From positions 1 through 48,622 of the forward strand of contig NZ_CALUWY010000020.1 in the NCBI RefSeq assembly GCF_944324615.1: DNA of 48,622 bases. Direction: 5' to 3'. The stretch comes from an uncultured Mailhella sp. GTDB lineage: Bacteria; Desulfobacterota; Desulfovibrionia; Desulfovibrionales; Desulfovibrionaceae. Position numbers and translations under genes: made by a program. Every line of letters starts with the position of its first letter. The stretch's first letter is position 1. Of this stretch, positions 16,805-24,659 are shown piece after piece. Under the pieces are notes generated by a model. That model was given only the letters and a program-made list of their open reading frames with translations, was not told the DNA's origin and made no database searches.

Positions 16805-18001
16805 TTACAGAACAGGTTCCGTCACCTTCCAGGGCAGGCCGTACTTGCCGAGGGCTTCCAGGAAGGGATCGGGGTCCATCTGCTCCATGTTCCACACGCC
16901 GGGCTTGTTCCACTTCCCGGTGACCATCATCATGGCGCCCACCATGGCGGGCACGCCCGTGGTGTAGGAAATGGCCTGGGAACCGAGTTCCCGGTAGCAT
17001 TCCTGATGATCGCAGATGTTGTAGATGTAATAGGTGTGTTCCTTGCCGTCCTTCACGCCGCGCATGAGGCAGCCGATGCACGTCTTGCCCACGGTGCGCG
17101 GGCCGAGGGAGGCCGGGTCGGGCAGAAGCTTTGCCAGGAACTGGAGGGGCACGATGTCGTGACCCTGGAACTTCACCGGCTCGATGCCGATGAGGCCCAC
17201 GTTCTTGAACACCTGCAGGTGGTTCAGATACGCGTCGCCGAAGGTCATCCAGAAGCGGGCGCGGCGTATGCCGTTGAGGTTCTGCACCAGCGATTCCAGT
17301 TCCTCATGATACATGAGGTAGCAGTTGCGGCGGCCTATGCCTTCGGGGAAGTCGAAGTTCATCTTCCAGGAAAGGGGATCGGTTTCCACCCATTCCCCGC
17401 GTTCCCAGTAGCGGCCCTTGGCGGACACTTCGCGAAGGTTGATTTCCGGGTTGAAGTTGGTGGCGAAGGGAAGGCCGTGATCGCCCGCGTTGGCGTCGAT
17501 GATGTCCAGCACATGGATTTCGTCCAGCAGGTGCTTCTGGGCATAGGCGCAGAACACGTTGGTCACGCCGGGATCGAAGCCGGAACCGAGCAGGGCGCAG
17601 AGGCCCGCGTCCTTGAACTTCTGCTGATAGGCCCACTGCCACTTGTATTCGAAATGCGCGTCGTTCGGCGGTTCGTAGTTGGCGGTGTCGAGGTAGTTCA
17701 CGCCCGCTTCAAGGCAGGCGTCCATGATGTGCAGGTCCTGATAGGGCAGGGCGATGTTCATGACGAGGTCGGGCTGCACACGGCGGATGAGCGCCACAAG
17801 TTCCGGCACGTTGTCGGCGTCCACCTGCGCGGTTTCCATATCCCGGCCGTAGCGTTCCTTCACGCTTGCGGCGATGGCGTCACATCTGGATTTCGTGCGG
17901 CTGGCCAGCACGATGTCGGTAAATACTTCAGCGGCCTGAGCGCACTTGTGCGTAGCGACGGAACTGACGCCGCCCGCACCGATAATCAGCACCTTTGCCA
18001 T
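16805..18001 (-). CDS. carboxynorspermidine/carboxyspermidine synthase (saccharopine dehydrogenase-like)
   Basis: A 398-residue NAD(P)H-dependent enzyme of the saccharopine dehydrogenase family. It condenses a diamine (putrescine or diaminopropane) with aspartate semialdehyde to carboxyspermidine or carboxynorspermidine. The Rossmann start VLIIGAGGVSSVATHKCAQ is at the extreme N-terminus; LVMNIALPYQDLHIMDACLEAGVNYLDTANYE and LLGSGFDPGVTNVFCAYAQ are diagnostic of this branch. The ATG at 17999-18001 follows AAGGAGCAAG. The speA gene lies 158 bases upstream and nspC downstream, which strongly supports the polyamine assignment over lysine metabolism. Confidence 0.93.
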   Translation of the reverse strand: MAKVLIIGAGGVSSVATHKCAQAAEVFTDIVLASRTKSRCDAIAASVKERYGRDMETAQVDADNVPELVALIRRVQPDLVMNIALPYQDLHIMDACLEAGVNYLDTANYEPPNDAHFEYKWQWAYQQKFKDAGLCALLGSGFDPGVTNVFCAYAQKHLLDEIHVLDIIDANAGDHGLPFATNFNPEINLREVSAKGRYWERGEWVETDPLSWKMNFDFPEGIGRRNCYLMYHEELESLVQNLNGIRRARFWMTFGDAYLNHLQVFKNVGLIGIEPVKFQGHDIVPLQFLAKLLPDPASLGPRTVGKTCIGCLMRGVKDGKEHTYYIYNICDHQECYRELGSQAISYTTGVPAMVGAMMMVTGKWNKPGVWNMEQMDPDPFLEALGKYGLPWKVTEPVL

Positions 18002-18159
18002 GTTCTTGCTCCTTGCAGCATGAAGGCCGGGGGGCGGGCATGCCCGCCGTGGCCTTATTGAAAAAGGGGAGAACGGGGTTCTCGGCCTGGGGTGGTAGGG
18101 GGAAGGGCCGGAAGATGTCCGGCCCGCGATTTCCCTGTTCCGGCGGAAGGGCCGGAGGA

Positions 18160-20079
18160 TTAGCGTTCAAAATAGGTGTAGCCGCGCAGGCCGTCTTCAA
18201 AGGCCTGCATGAGCTGGTAGCGCTGGGCCGGGGTGATGCGGTTTTCGCGCACGGCCCTTTCGGCGGATTTGCGTATGCCCACCAGCACGCGGTGCGGATC
18301 GTATTCCACATAGGCGAGAATGTCGGAAACGGAGTCGCCGTCGATTTCACGCACGAAGTCGTAGCTGCCGTCTTCCTGAATGCGCACGGAAACCACGTTG
18401 GTGTCGCCCAGGAGGTTGTGCAGGTCGCCCAGCGTTTCCTGATAGGCGCCCACGAGGAAGGTGCCCAGGTAGTATTCCTCGCCTTCCTTCAGCGGATGCA
18501 GTTCCAGCGTGGTCTTGAGGCCCTGCGGATCGATGAAGTGGGAGATGCGGCCGTCGCTGTCGCAGGTGAGGTCGGAAAGAATGCCCTGCCGTTCGGGGAA
18601 TTCCTCCAGCCTGTGTATGGGCATGACCGGGAAGAGCTGGTCGATGGCCCAGCTGTCCGGAAGCGACTGGAACACGCTGAAGTTGCAGTAATAGATGTCG
18701 GCCAGCATGGAGTCGATTTCATGCAGCTCCTTGGGGATGTACTTCACGCGGTTCTTTTCTTCGGAAAGCACCCGCATGATGGCCCAGAAGAAGCGTTCGG
18801 CAAGGGTCCTCTGGCGGAGGGTGACGCGGCCGGTGATGAAGAGCTGGCGCATTTCATCATAATAATAGATGGCGTCGTTGTAGGCTTCCTGAAGGTTGCG
18901 CGGATTGATGTTCTGCAGCGTTTCCTTCAGGTTGCGCACGGGCTCGGGGGCGTCTTCCGGCAGTTCCTCGGGCAGGCTCCCCACCTCGATGAGGCTCACG
19001 TCGAGCACGTTGAAAAGCAGGATGGAGTAATAGGCCACCGTGGCGCGCCCCGATTCCGTGACGATGTGCGGATGCGGGATGTCCTGCGCGTCGAGAATGG
19101 TCATGACGGCTTCCACCACGTCGGTGCAGTATTCCATCATGGTATAGTTGCGGGAACTGACGTAGTTGGTGTGCGAACCGTCGTAGTCCACGGCAAGGCC
19201 GCCGCCGAGGTCGAGGTAGCCCATGGCCGCCCCTTCCTGCACGAGGCTTGCATAAATGCGCGTCGCTTCCATGACGGCCGCGCGGATGTCGCGGATGTTC
19301 GGCACCTGGGAACCCAGGTGATAGTGCATGAGCTTCAGGGTATCGAGCATGTCGTGTTCCTTGAGAATGTCCACGACATCCACGATCTGCGCGGAAGTGA
19401 GACCGAAGGCGGAACGTTCGCCGCCCGATTCCGACCAGTGGCCGCTGGCCTTGGTGGTGAGCTTGACGCGCACGCCTATCTGCGGGCGTATGCCCATGCG
19501 CCTGGCTTCATCGAGAATGACGTCGAGTTCGCCGGGCATTTCCAGCACGAAAATGACGTTGAAGCCCATGCTGAGGGCGTGCAGGCCGAGATCAATGAAT
19601 TCCTCGTCCTTGTAGCCGTTGCAGATGAGGCAGGCCTCGCGGCTTTTAAGCTGGCTGATGGCCGCGATGAGTTCCGCCTTGGAACCCACTTCGAGGCCGT
19701 GATGGTAGGCGGCGCCGTACTGGGCGATTTTTTCCACCACCTGCTGCTGCTGATTCACCTTGATGGGAAACACGCCGCGGTAGTCGCCTTTGTAGCCGAG
19801 TTCGCTGATGGCGGCGCGGAAGGTCTGATGCAGAAGGGAAATCTGAGAATCAAGAATATTCTCGATGCGGAGCAGTACGGGCAGATCATAGCCGCGTGCT
19901 TTGAGCTCGCGGATGATTTCCAGTACGCTGACTTCCGGGCCTCCTTCGCGCCCGAAGGGGCGGATGACCACTTCACCTTTCGGGGAAATGTCGAAATACC
20001 CGGAACTCCAGTTGCGGATACCGTACAGATCGACGGAATCCTCCACGGTCCACTTCTGCATAGATTTCTTTTTGGCCAA
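18160..20079 (-). CDS. speA: biosynthetic arginine decarboxylase
   Basis: A 639-residue PLP enzyme (group IV, alanine racemase fold) that converts arginine to agmatine, the first step of the arginine route to putrescine. The N-terminal WTVEDSVDLYGIRNWSSGYFDI, the PLP lysine K107 in VFPIKVNQQQQVVE, the glycine-rich YLDLGGGLAVDYDG and the active-site region IVTESGRATVAYYS are typical. The length matches the family. It is the first gene of the polyamine group, with a candidate promoter at 20179-20207. Enzymes converting agmatine to putrescine are not in this window. Confidence 0.97.
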   Translation of the reverse strand: MAKKKSMQKWTVEDSVDLYGIRNWSSGYFDISPKGEVVIRPFGREGGPEVSVLEIIRELKARGYDLPVLLRIENILDSQISLLHQTFRAAISELGYKGDYRGVFPIKVNQQQQVVEKIAQYGAAYHHGLEVGSKAELIAAISQLKSREACLICNGYKDEEFIDLGLHALSMGFNVIFVLEMPGELDVILDEARRMGIRPQIGVRVKLTTKASGHWSESGGERSAFGLTSAQIVDVVDILKEHDMLDTLKLMHYHLGSQVPNIRDIRAAVMEATRIYASLVQEGAAMGYLDLGGGLAVDYDGSHTNYVSSRNYTMMEYCTDVVEAVMTILDAQDIPHPHIVTESGRATVAYYSILLFNVLDVSLIEVGSLPEELPEDAPEPVRNLKETLQNINPRNLQEAYNDAIYYYDEMRQLFITGRVTLRQRTLAERFFWAIMRVLSEEKNRVKYIPKELHEIDSMLADIYYCNFSVFQSLPDSWAIDQLFPVMPIHRLEEFPERQGILSDLTCDSDGRISHFIDPQGLKTTLELHPLKEGEEYYLGTFLVGAYQETLGDLHNLLGDTNVVSVRIQEDGSYDFVREIDGDSVSDILAYVEYDPHRVLVGIRKSAERAVRENRITPAQRYQLMQAFEDGLRGYTYFER

Positions 20080-20178
20080 CGATCCTGACTCCTTATGGAA
20101 AAGAAAATAGAGGGAGCGGCAATGACTCCGGGTTGCCCTTTTTCCCGTGCAGGGGCATGATGAGAGACGGGTAATTCA

Positions 20179-20207
20179 TCCTTAGAGAGTGCACCCCCCC
20201 TTGTCAA
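20179..20207 (-). promoter_or_regulatory. candidate sigma-70 promoter of speA
   Basis: On the minus strand a perfect TTGACA (complement of 20202-20207) is followed after 17 bases by TAAGGA (20179-20184). It lies about 100 bases before the speA ATG, in the right orientation. The -10 is weak. Confidence 0.45.
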
Positions 20208-20393
20208 GGACAATCCTCGGAAGACGGCGGTCTGTAACGATATTGTCATATTTCCGGTCTTTTTTCCGTCTGCCGGGGGCCTGAGGCGGCATGGGTCCGG
20301 CAAAGGCGCCGGAGCATGCCTTCCGATGCATCAGAAGGGCGTGTCCGGAGCTTCTCTTTCCCTGAGCAACAGGCTTTTCAGGAGGTCTTCACC

Positions 20394-21647
20394 TTGTTTC
20401 GCCCCGGCCGCTGGATCATGCATATGGATATGGATGCCTTTTTCGCTTCCATAGAGCAGCTGGACAATCCGCAGCTGCGGGGCCGTCCCGTGGTGGTGGG
20501 CGGGGAACACAGGGGCGTGGTGAGTACCTGCTCCTACGAGGCGCGCCGCTTCGGCATCCGTTCCGCCATGCCTGTGGCCGAGGCCAGAAGGCGCTGTCCG
20601 CACGCCGTCTACATACGGCCGAGAATGCAGCGCTATGCGGAAATGTCCGCCCTGGTGCGCGAGACCATCGCCCGTTTTTCCCCCAGGGTGGAAATGGCCT
20701 CGGTGGATGAGGCCTATCTCGATGCCACGGGTCTTGAGCGCCTGTTCGGCCCGGTGGAAGCCATGGGGTATAGTCTCAAGGAGGCGGTGAAGACGGCCAC
20801 GGGCGGTCTGACCTGTTCCGTGGGCATAGCGCCGGTGAAGTTTCTGGCCAAGATCGCTTCCGAACAGCGCAAGCCCGACGGGCTTTTTCTGCTTGCGCCC
20901 GAGGCCGTGCCCGCCTTTCTGGCCGCGCTCCCCGTCACCGCCGTTCCCGGAGTGGGGCGGCATTTCGCCGCAGAGCTTGCCTCCATGGGCGTGAAGAACT
21001 GTGCCGACGTATCCCGTTACGGGGCGGATTTCTGGCAGAGACGCTACGGCAAGGCGGGGGCTGTGCTGTGGGCCCGCGCCCATGGCGAGGACCCGCGGGA
21101 GGTGGTGCCGTGGTCGCCCCCCAAGTCGGAAAGCGCGGAAGTGACGCTGGATGAGGATACGCTGGACAGGGAACTTCTGCGCACCTGGCTTCTGCGCCAT
21201 GCCGAAAGGGTGGGGGCATCCCTCAGGCGGCAGGGGCTTGCCGGGCGCACGGTGACTTTGAAGATCAAGTACGCCGACTTTCGTCAGATCACGCGACAGG
21301 TCACGCTGGATCGGCGCGTGTGCAGCACGGAAAGCATTTATGAAACGGCCTGCGCCATTCTCGACAGACTGGAGCTTGCCGGCAGGGTGCGCCTCGTGGG
21401 CGTGGGCGTTTCCGGCTTTGAGGCGGGCGCACCCGCGCAGCTTTCCCTCATGCCGGAGAAAGCCGCCGCCGGAGAGGAGGAGAAGAAGCGCGACAAGCTG
21501 AATATGGCCGTGGATGCGCTGCGTTCCCGCTACGGCACAAAGGCAGTGGTGCGCGGCAGGCTCTTTGAAGGCGGAAGCGGCGATCATGAGGCGGAGGCCA
21601 TACAGGCCGAGCGGGCGGAAGCGCACAGAATACGGGAAAGACGCTGA
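20394..21647 (+). CDS. dinB: DNA polymerase IV (Y family)
   Basis: A 417-residue translesion polymerase. Catalytic carboxylates are visible in HMDMDAFFASIEQ and MASVDEAYLD, with the nucleotide-binding SYEARRFGIRSAMP and the helix-hairpin-helix AVPGVGRHFAAELASMGV. The little-finger domain follows (SESAEVTLDEDT onward). No ATG has a ribosome site: I choose TTG at 20394 because GGAGG stands eight bases before it and it gives the usual short leader ahead of the first catalytic Asp. The frame also opens at an ATG at 20316. A beta-clamp-type motif (AQLSLMPE) is near the C-terminus. It is a single gene divergent from speA. Confidence 0.92.
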   Translation: MFRPGRWIMHMDMDAFFASIEQLDNPQLRGRPVVVGGEHRGVVSTCSYEARRFGIRSAMPVAEARRRCPHAVYIRPRMQRYAEMSALVRETIARFSPRVEMASVDEAYLDATGLERLFGPVEAMGYSLKEAVKTATGGLTCSVGIAPVKFLAKIASEQRKPDGLFLLAPEAVPAFLAALPVTAVPGVGRHFAAELASMGVKNCADVSRYGADFWQRRYGKAGAVLWARAHGEDPREVVPWSPPKSESAEVTLDEDTLDRELLRTWLLRHAERVGASLRRQGLAGRTVTLKIKYADFRQITRQVTLDRRVCSTESIYETACAILDRLELAGRVRLVGVGVSGFEAGAPAQLSLMPEKAAAGEEEKKRDKLNMAVDALRSRYGTKAVVRGRLFEGGSGDHEAEAIQAERAEAHRIRERR

Positions 21648-21719
21648 GGCCGTGCCGGAAATCTGATGCCGCCCGCCTCCGGGCCTTCGGGGCGCGGAGA
21701 AATCCGGCGGTGCTTCAGG

Positions 21720-21760
21720 AAAAAAAAGAGGCCCGCCATGGCAGGGATTCCATGGCGGGC
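21720..21760 (-). terminator. intrinsic terminator after the arylsulfotransferase-like gene
   Basis: Read on the minus strand, an 11-bp perfect stem (21731-21741 with 21750-21760, GCCCGCCATGG) with an eight-base loop is followed after CTC by eight T (complement of 21720-21727). It lies about 170 bases after the stop at 21930. A second GC-rich hairpin at 21900-21922 has no T tract. Confidence 0.75.
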
Positions 21761-21929
21761 TGCGGCGGGGCAGGGCGTTTCTTTTTTTCCGGAAGGAGTC
21801 GGGGGAGCCGGGACGTTTCCGTCTTGTGAGTCGGAAGGAAGAGCGGAACCGGTGCCCGGCGGGCGGGAAAGCACGCCCCGCAGGCAGGGGACAGGGGCCG
21901 GGGCCGCCGAAAAGGCGGCCCCGGAAGCA

Positions 21930-23318
21930 TTACTTGACTTCAGGGTTTTCGCGGTAGGCGATGGGCTGAGGCCAGGGGTTTTCCTTGGCGCGGGCATAGC
22001 CGGACTTGAAGGGTTCCATTTCCCAGAGGCGGACGATGGAAGGATCAATCGGCACGCCGTGGGAGAGGTCCTTGCCCTGGAAGGCGGGGTAATCCTTGGC
22101 GTAGCGGTAGACGCGGTGGATCATGTTCTTCATGTGGCCTTCCTTGATGATGTGGGACGTGGTGCTGTAGAGCACGTCGGTATCGTCAAGGTAGTTGACG
22201 GTGCGGCCGTCCTGCAGCCAGGGGCAGACGAATTCCCACACCACGCGGGGCTGCGGGCCGGGCGTGACTTCAAAGACCTGGCCGGAACCCGTGGAGCAGA
22301 TGAGGGTGTTGCCGTTGGGCAGACGCTGCACGGAGCTCTGGTAGGGAGAGGTGAAGTTCTGCGGGTTGTGGGACTCGTAGGACCACACGATCTTTCCGGT
22401 TTCAATATCCACTTCCAGGGCGCGGGAACGGTTGCCCTTGGGACGGAACCAGCCGTTGTCGTGGATGAGGATGTGCTTGCCTTCGTTGATGAAGGTGCCG
22501 CAGTGGGGGCCGAAGAGCTGCTGATCGCCGTCGTCCAGCCAGCCGGGCTTGCGGCCGCGCAGATGGGTGGAGGGGTTGCCCCAGCGGTAGATGAGCTTGC
22601 CGGTCTTGCGGTCCACGATGACGAATTCGCCGAAGTTGCGGCAGGTCATGCACACGCGGTCATGGATGGGGTCGTAGTCCACGGCGTTGAAGTGCACCCA
22701 GTCCACGGTGGAGAAGTAGTGGGCCGCCGGGGGCAGGATGTAGTTCAGGTTGAATTCGTCGGGGGCGTCGCCCACATGGTCCCACAGGTGCCATTCCCAG
22801 ACAACGTTGTTGTCCTTGTCGATTTCCATCAGATAGTCGAGGAACAGACCCTTGTGCTGCTTGCCTTCGAACCATTCGCCGTCTTCAGGAAGGGTTCCGG
22901 GGATGCGGCCTCTGGCGTAGGCTTCCTCGTTGCTCTTCTTTTCCAGGCAGATGACGATGGTGTTGCCGTTGGGCATGGGGCAGAAGGCGTGGGAAAGCAC
23001 CTGCTGGGTTTCATGGTCGTTCTTGATGTAGCGCTGGAGCAGGTTCCCGTCCCAGTCGTAACGTTCAAAGCCGCCCGTGGTGCCGGCAAAGAGCACGGCC
23101 TGATTCGGAACGCGGATGCCGCGCACGAGGTCGCCGTTGGGCATGAGGTGCGCGAACAGGCCGGGGAAGTAGTCGGTCTTCCAGGTGTGGACGATCTCGC
23201 CTTCCATATTGATGAGGTGCGTCTCGTTCCTGAAATAGGGGCTGAACAAGTTATAACCTTCGCAAACAAGTTCCTTGTCGTAGCGATGAACACCGGTGGG
23301 AATGCCGTGTATGGCCAT
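21930..23318 (-). CDS. arylsulfotransferase (ASST)-like beta-propeller protein
   Basis: A 462-residue protein of the arylsulfotransferase family, which in its classical form moves sulfate between phenolic compounds. Repeated propeller motifs such as LMPNGDLVRG, PMPNGNTIVICLEKK and RLPNGNTLICSTGSGQVFEVTP are visible. Two histidines sit where ASST has active-site histidines: H209 in DWVHFNAVDYDP and H272 in LFGPHCGTF before ILIHDNGW. The segment where I expect a third reads CRNFGEFVIVDR, with Asn228. Unlike periplasmic AssT it has no signal peptide, so it should be cytoplasmic. It is divergent from the SDR/DASS pair and has its own sigma-54 promoter. The reaction is unproven; another propeller function is possible. 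Confidence 0.8.
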   Translation of the reverse strand: MAIHGIPTGVHRYDKELVCEGYNLFSPYFRNETHLINMEGEIVHTWKTDYFPGLFAHLMPNGDLVRGIRVPNQAVLFAGTTGGFERYDWDGNLLQRYIKNDHETQQVLSHAFCPMPNGNTIVICLEKKSNEEAYARGRIPGTLPEDGEWFEGKQHKGLFLDYLMEIDKDNNVVWEWHLWDHVGDAPDEFNLNYILPPAAHYFSTVDWVHFNAVDYDPIHDRVCMTCRNFGEFVIVDRKTGKLIYRWGNPSTHLRGRKPGWLDDGDQQLFGPHCGTFINEGKHILIHDNGWFRPKGNRSRALEVDIETGKIVWSYESHNPQNFTSPYQSSVQRLPNGNTLICSTGSGQVFEVTPGPQPRVVWEFVCPWLQDGRTVNYLDDTDVLYSTTSHIIKEGHMKNMIHRVYRYAKDYPAFQGKDLSHGVPIDPSIVRLWEMEPFKSGYARAKENPWPQPIAYRENPEVK

Positions 23319-23387
23319 GATGCGCTCCTTGAAAGATTTTTTGGCTCCTCCCGCGAGGGCAGCCGGGGTGACATGCCTCCCTATGAA

Positions 23388-23402
23388 GCAAAATGTGTGC
23401 CA
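23388..23402 (-). promoter_or_regulatory. sigma-54 (-24/-12) promoter of the ASST-like gene
   Basis: On the minus strand the sequence is TGGCACACATTTTGC: a TGGCAC -24 element and TTGC -12 element with exactly ten bases between GG and GC, the required sigma-54 spacing. Transcription would start near 23376, about 58 bases before the ATG at 23318, which has AAGGAG in front. Confidence 0.8.
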
Positions 23403-23575
23403 TAATTAAAAAATAAATAAAAATACATAATTATGAAAAATTTTCAGAAAAACGACGTAAGCTTTTATGGAAGGATATAACAAAAAATAGTGTGTTTGTC
23501 ACCAGTTTTTGTTACATTTCTTGAGTGTGACGGAAACTTGATAAAAATGGAATTTATTCTCCGGAAGAATTTTTG

Positions 23576-23622
23576 AGAGTTTTTGCCGCCTGCTAAAAAC
23601 AGGGGTAAAAACTCTTTTTTTT
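23576..23622 (+). terminator. terminator-like hairpin inside the sigma-54 control region
   Basis: AGAGTTTTTGCC (23576-23587) pairs with GGTAAAAACTCT (23604-23615) at 11 of 12 positions plus one G-T. After a one-base bulge the stem continues with CCTG/CAGG and a seven-base loop. Eight T follow at once (23615-23622). It has full intrinsic-terminator form on the plus strand, but no plus-strand gene precedes it. Confidence 0.6.
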
Positions 23623-23656
23623 ATAAGAAGAAATACCAAAAAATGGTAGCAGTTTT

Positions 23657-23677
23657 GGTTGGAGGACTTTTCCAACC
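23657..23677. promoter_or_regulatory. palindrome upstream of the SDR sigma-54 promoter
   Basis: GGTTGGA (23657-23663) and TCCAACC (23671-23677) form a perfect 7-bp inverted repeat with a 7-base centre, ending 27 bases before the -24 element. It could be an activator or repressor site. No factor is assigned. Confidence 0.4.
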
Positions 23678-23703
23678 TATTGATTTTTCAGTTTTTCACA
23701 AAT

Positions 23704-23719
23704 TGGCATGAAAAATGCT
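23704..23719 (+). promoter_or_regulatory. sigma-54 (-24/-12) promoter of the SDR-transporter operon
   Basis: TGGCATGAAAAATGCT has GG at 23705-23706 and GC at 23717-23718, ten bases apart as sigma-54 requires, in the orientation of the SDR gene. The start site would be near 23730, leaving a leader of about 70 bases. The -24 half is close to TGGCACG and the -12 half is ATGCT. Confidence 0.78.
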
Positions 23720-23802
23720 TAGGGCCGTGTATTGATTTTCGGCAACGGGAAATACTGTCTTTTTCGCGTGGTTACGCGCGAAAGAAGCGAAGGAGATAGG
23801 TT

Positions 23803-24543
23803 ATGAACGGACAAGGATTGCAGGGAAAGAAGGCACTTGTGACCGGAGCCGGCAGGGGCCTGGGCAGGGCCATAGCCGTGACGCTGGCTTCCCGCGGGGC
23901 TGATGTGGCCTGCTGGGACATCAACGGCGAAGGGCTGACGGAAACGGCCCGCCTCATTCAGGAACAGGGCCGCAAGGCCGTCGTCCGCGTCATGGACATC
24001 ACGCGGACGTCGGAAATTCCCTCCGCTGTGAACGAGAGCGCCGCCGAACTCGGCGGACTGGATATTCTGGTGAACAATGCGGGCGTCAACCGCCCCGTTC
24101 CCGCTCTGGAAGTGACGGAAGAGTGCTGGGACACCATTTTAAGCGTCAACCTGAAGGCTCCCTTCTTCATGGCGCAGGCTGCGGTGAAGCACATGGTGCA
24201 CGGCGGACGCATCATCAACATCACCTCCAGCCTTTCCACCAACGTGCTGGACAAGCGCGTTCCCTATCAGACGAGCAAGGGCGGCATCAACGTGCTTACC
24301 CGCGCTCTGGCCCTGGAATGGGCTTCCCTCGGCATCACGGTCAACGCCGTGGGCCCGGCCATCGTGGCCACGGAAATGACCAAAGCCATGGGATCGAGTT
24401 CCTCCGTGCATCCCAAGATGCTGCTCGGCCGCCTGGTGCAGCCTGAGGAAATCGGGGCCGCCGTGGCCTTCCTCGCGTCCGATGAGGCGGCCATGATCAC
24501 GGGCCAGGCGCTCTTTGTGGACGAAGGCTGGAGCATTCACTGA
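23803..24543 (+). CDS. short-chain dehydrogenase/reductase (SDR)
   Basis: A 246-residue classical SDR: NAD(P)-binding TGAGRGLGRAIA at residues ~15-26, NNAGVN, the catalytic Ser in ITSSLST, YQTSK with the catalytic Tyr and Lys, and a C-terminal MITGQALFVDEGWSIH. The acidic residue after the second strand (VACWDING) suggests NAD preference. Relatives include FabG, gluconate 5-dehydrogenase and polyol or hydroxy-acid dehydrogenases, so the substrate cannot be set from sequence. The Shine-Dalgarno AAGGAG is eight bases before the ATG. It is the first gene behind a sigma-54 promoter and probably co-transcribed with the DASS transporter 116 bases downstream. Confidence 0.9.
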   Translation: MNGQGLQGKKALVTGAGRGLGRAIAVTLASRGADVACWDINGEGLTETARLIQEQGRKAVVRVMDITRTSEIPSAVNESAAELGGLDILVNNAGVNRPVPALEVTEECWDTILSVNLKAPFFMAQAAVKHMVHGGRIINITSSLSTNVLDKRVPYQTSKGGINVLTRALALEWASLGITVNAVGPAIVATEMTKAMGSSSSVHPKMLLGRLVQPEEIGAAVAFLASDEAAMITGQALFVDEGWSIH

Positions 24544-24659
24544 TCCGGCCAGACCCTGCGCCGAAGGCCTCGGAAGGAGTGTCGGCGGTGCGGGGACCGG
24601 ACGGAACCTTCCCCGCCCAGCGGGATTCTGACGAGAAATTTCAGATCGGAGAAACATTC

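Larger units (their letters stand above)
23403..23702. other. AT-rich bidirectional control region between the ASST-like and SDR genes
   Basis: About 300 very AT-rich bases between two outward-facing sigma-54 promoters, with no gene. It contains a hairpin followed by eight T (23576-23622), a GGTTGGA-N7-TCCAACC palindrome (23657-23677) and a GTCAC/GTGAC pair around 23499-23531. This is the expected place for activator-binding sites. Confidence 0.6.

Noticed and set aside
17995..20088. 697-residue open frame antisense to speA and its downstream gene
   Set aside because: It is the mirror of high-GC coding DNA; speA has every family motif and the antisense product is His/Val/Gly-rich without any domain.
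21900..21922. GC-rich hairpin just after the ASST-like gene
   Set aside because: No T tract on either strand; the true terminator is more likely at 21720-21760.
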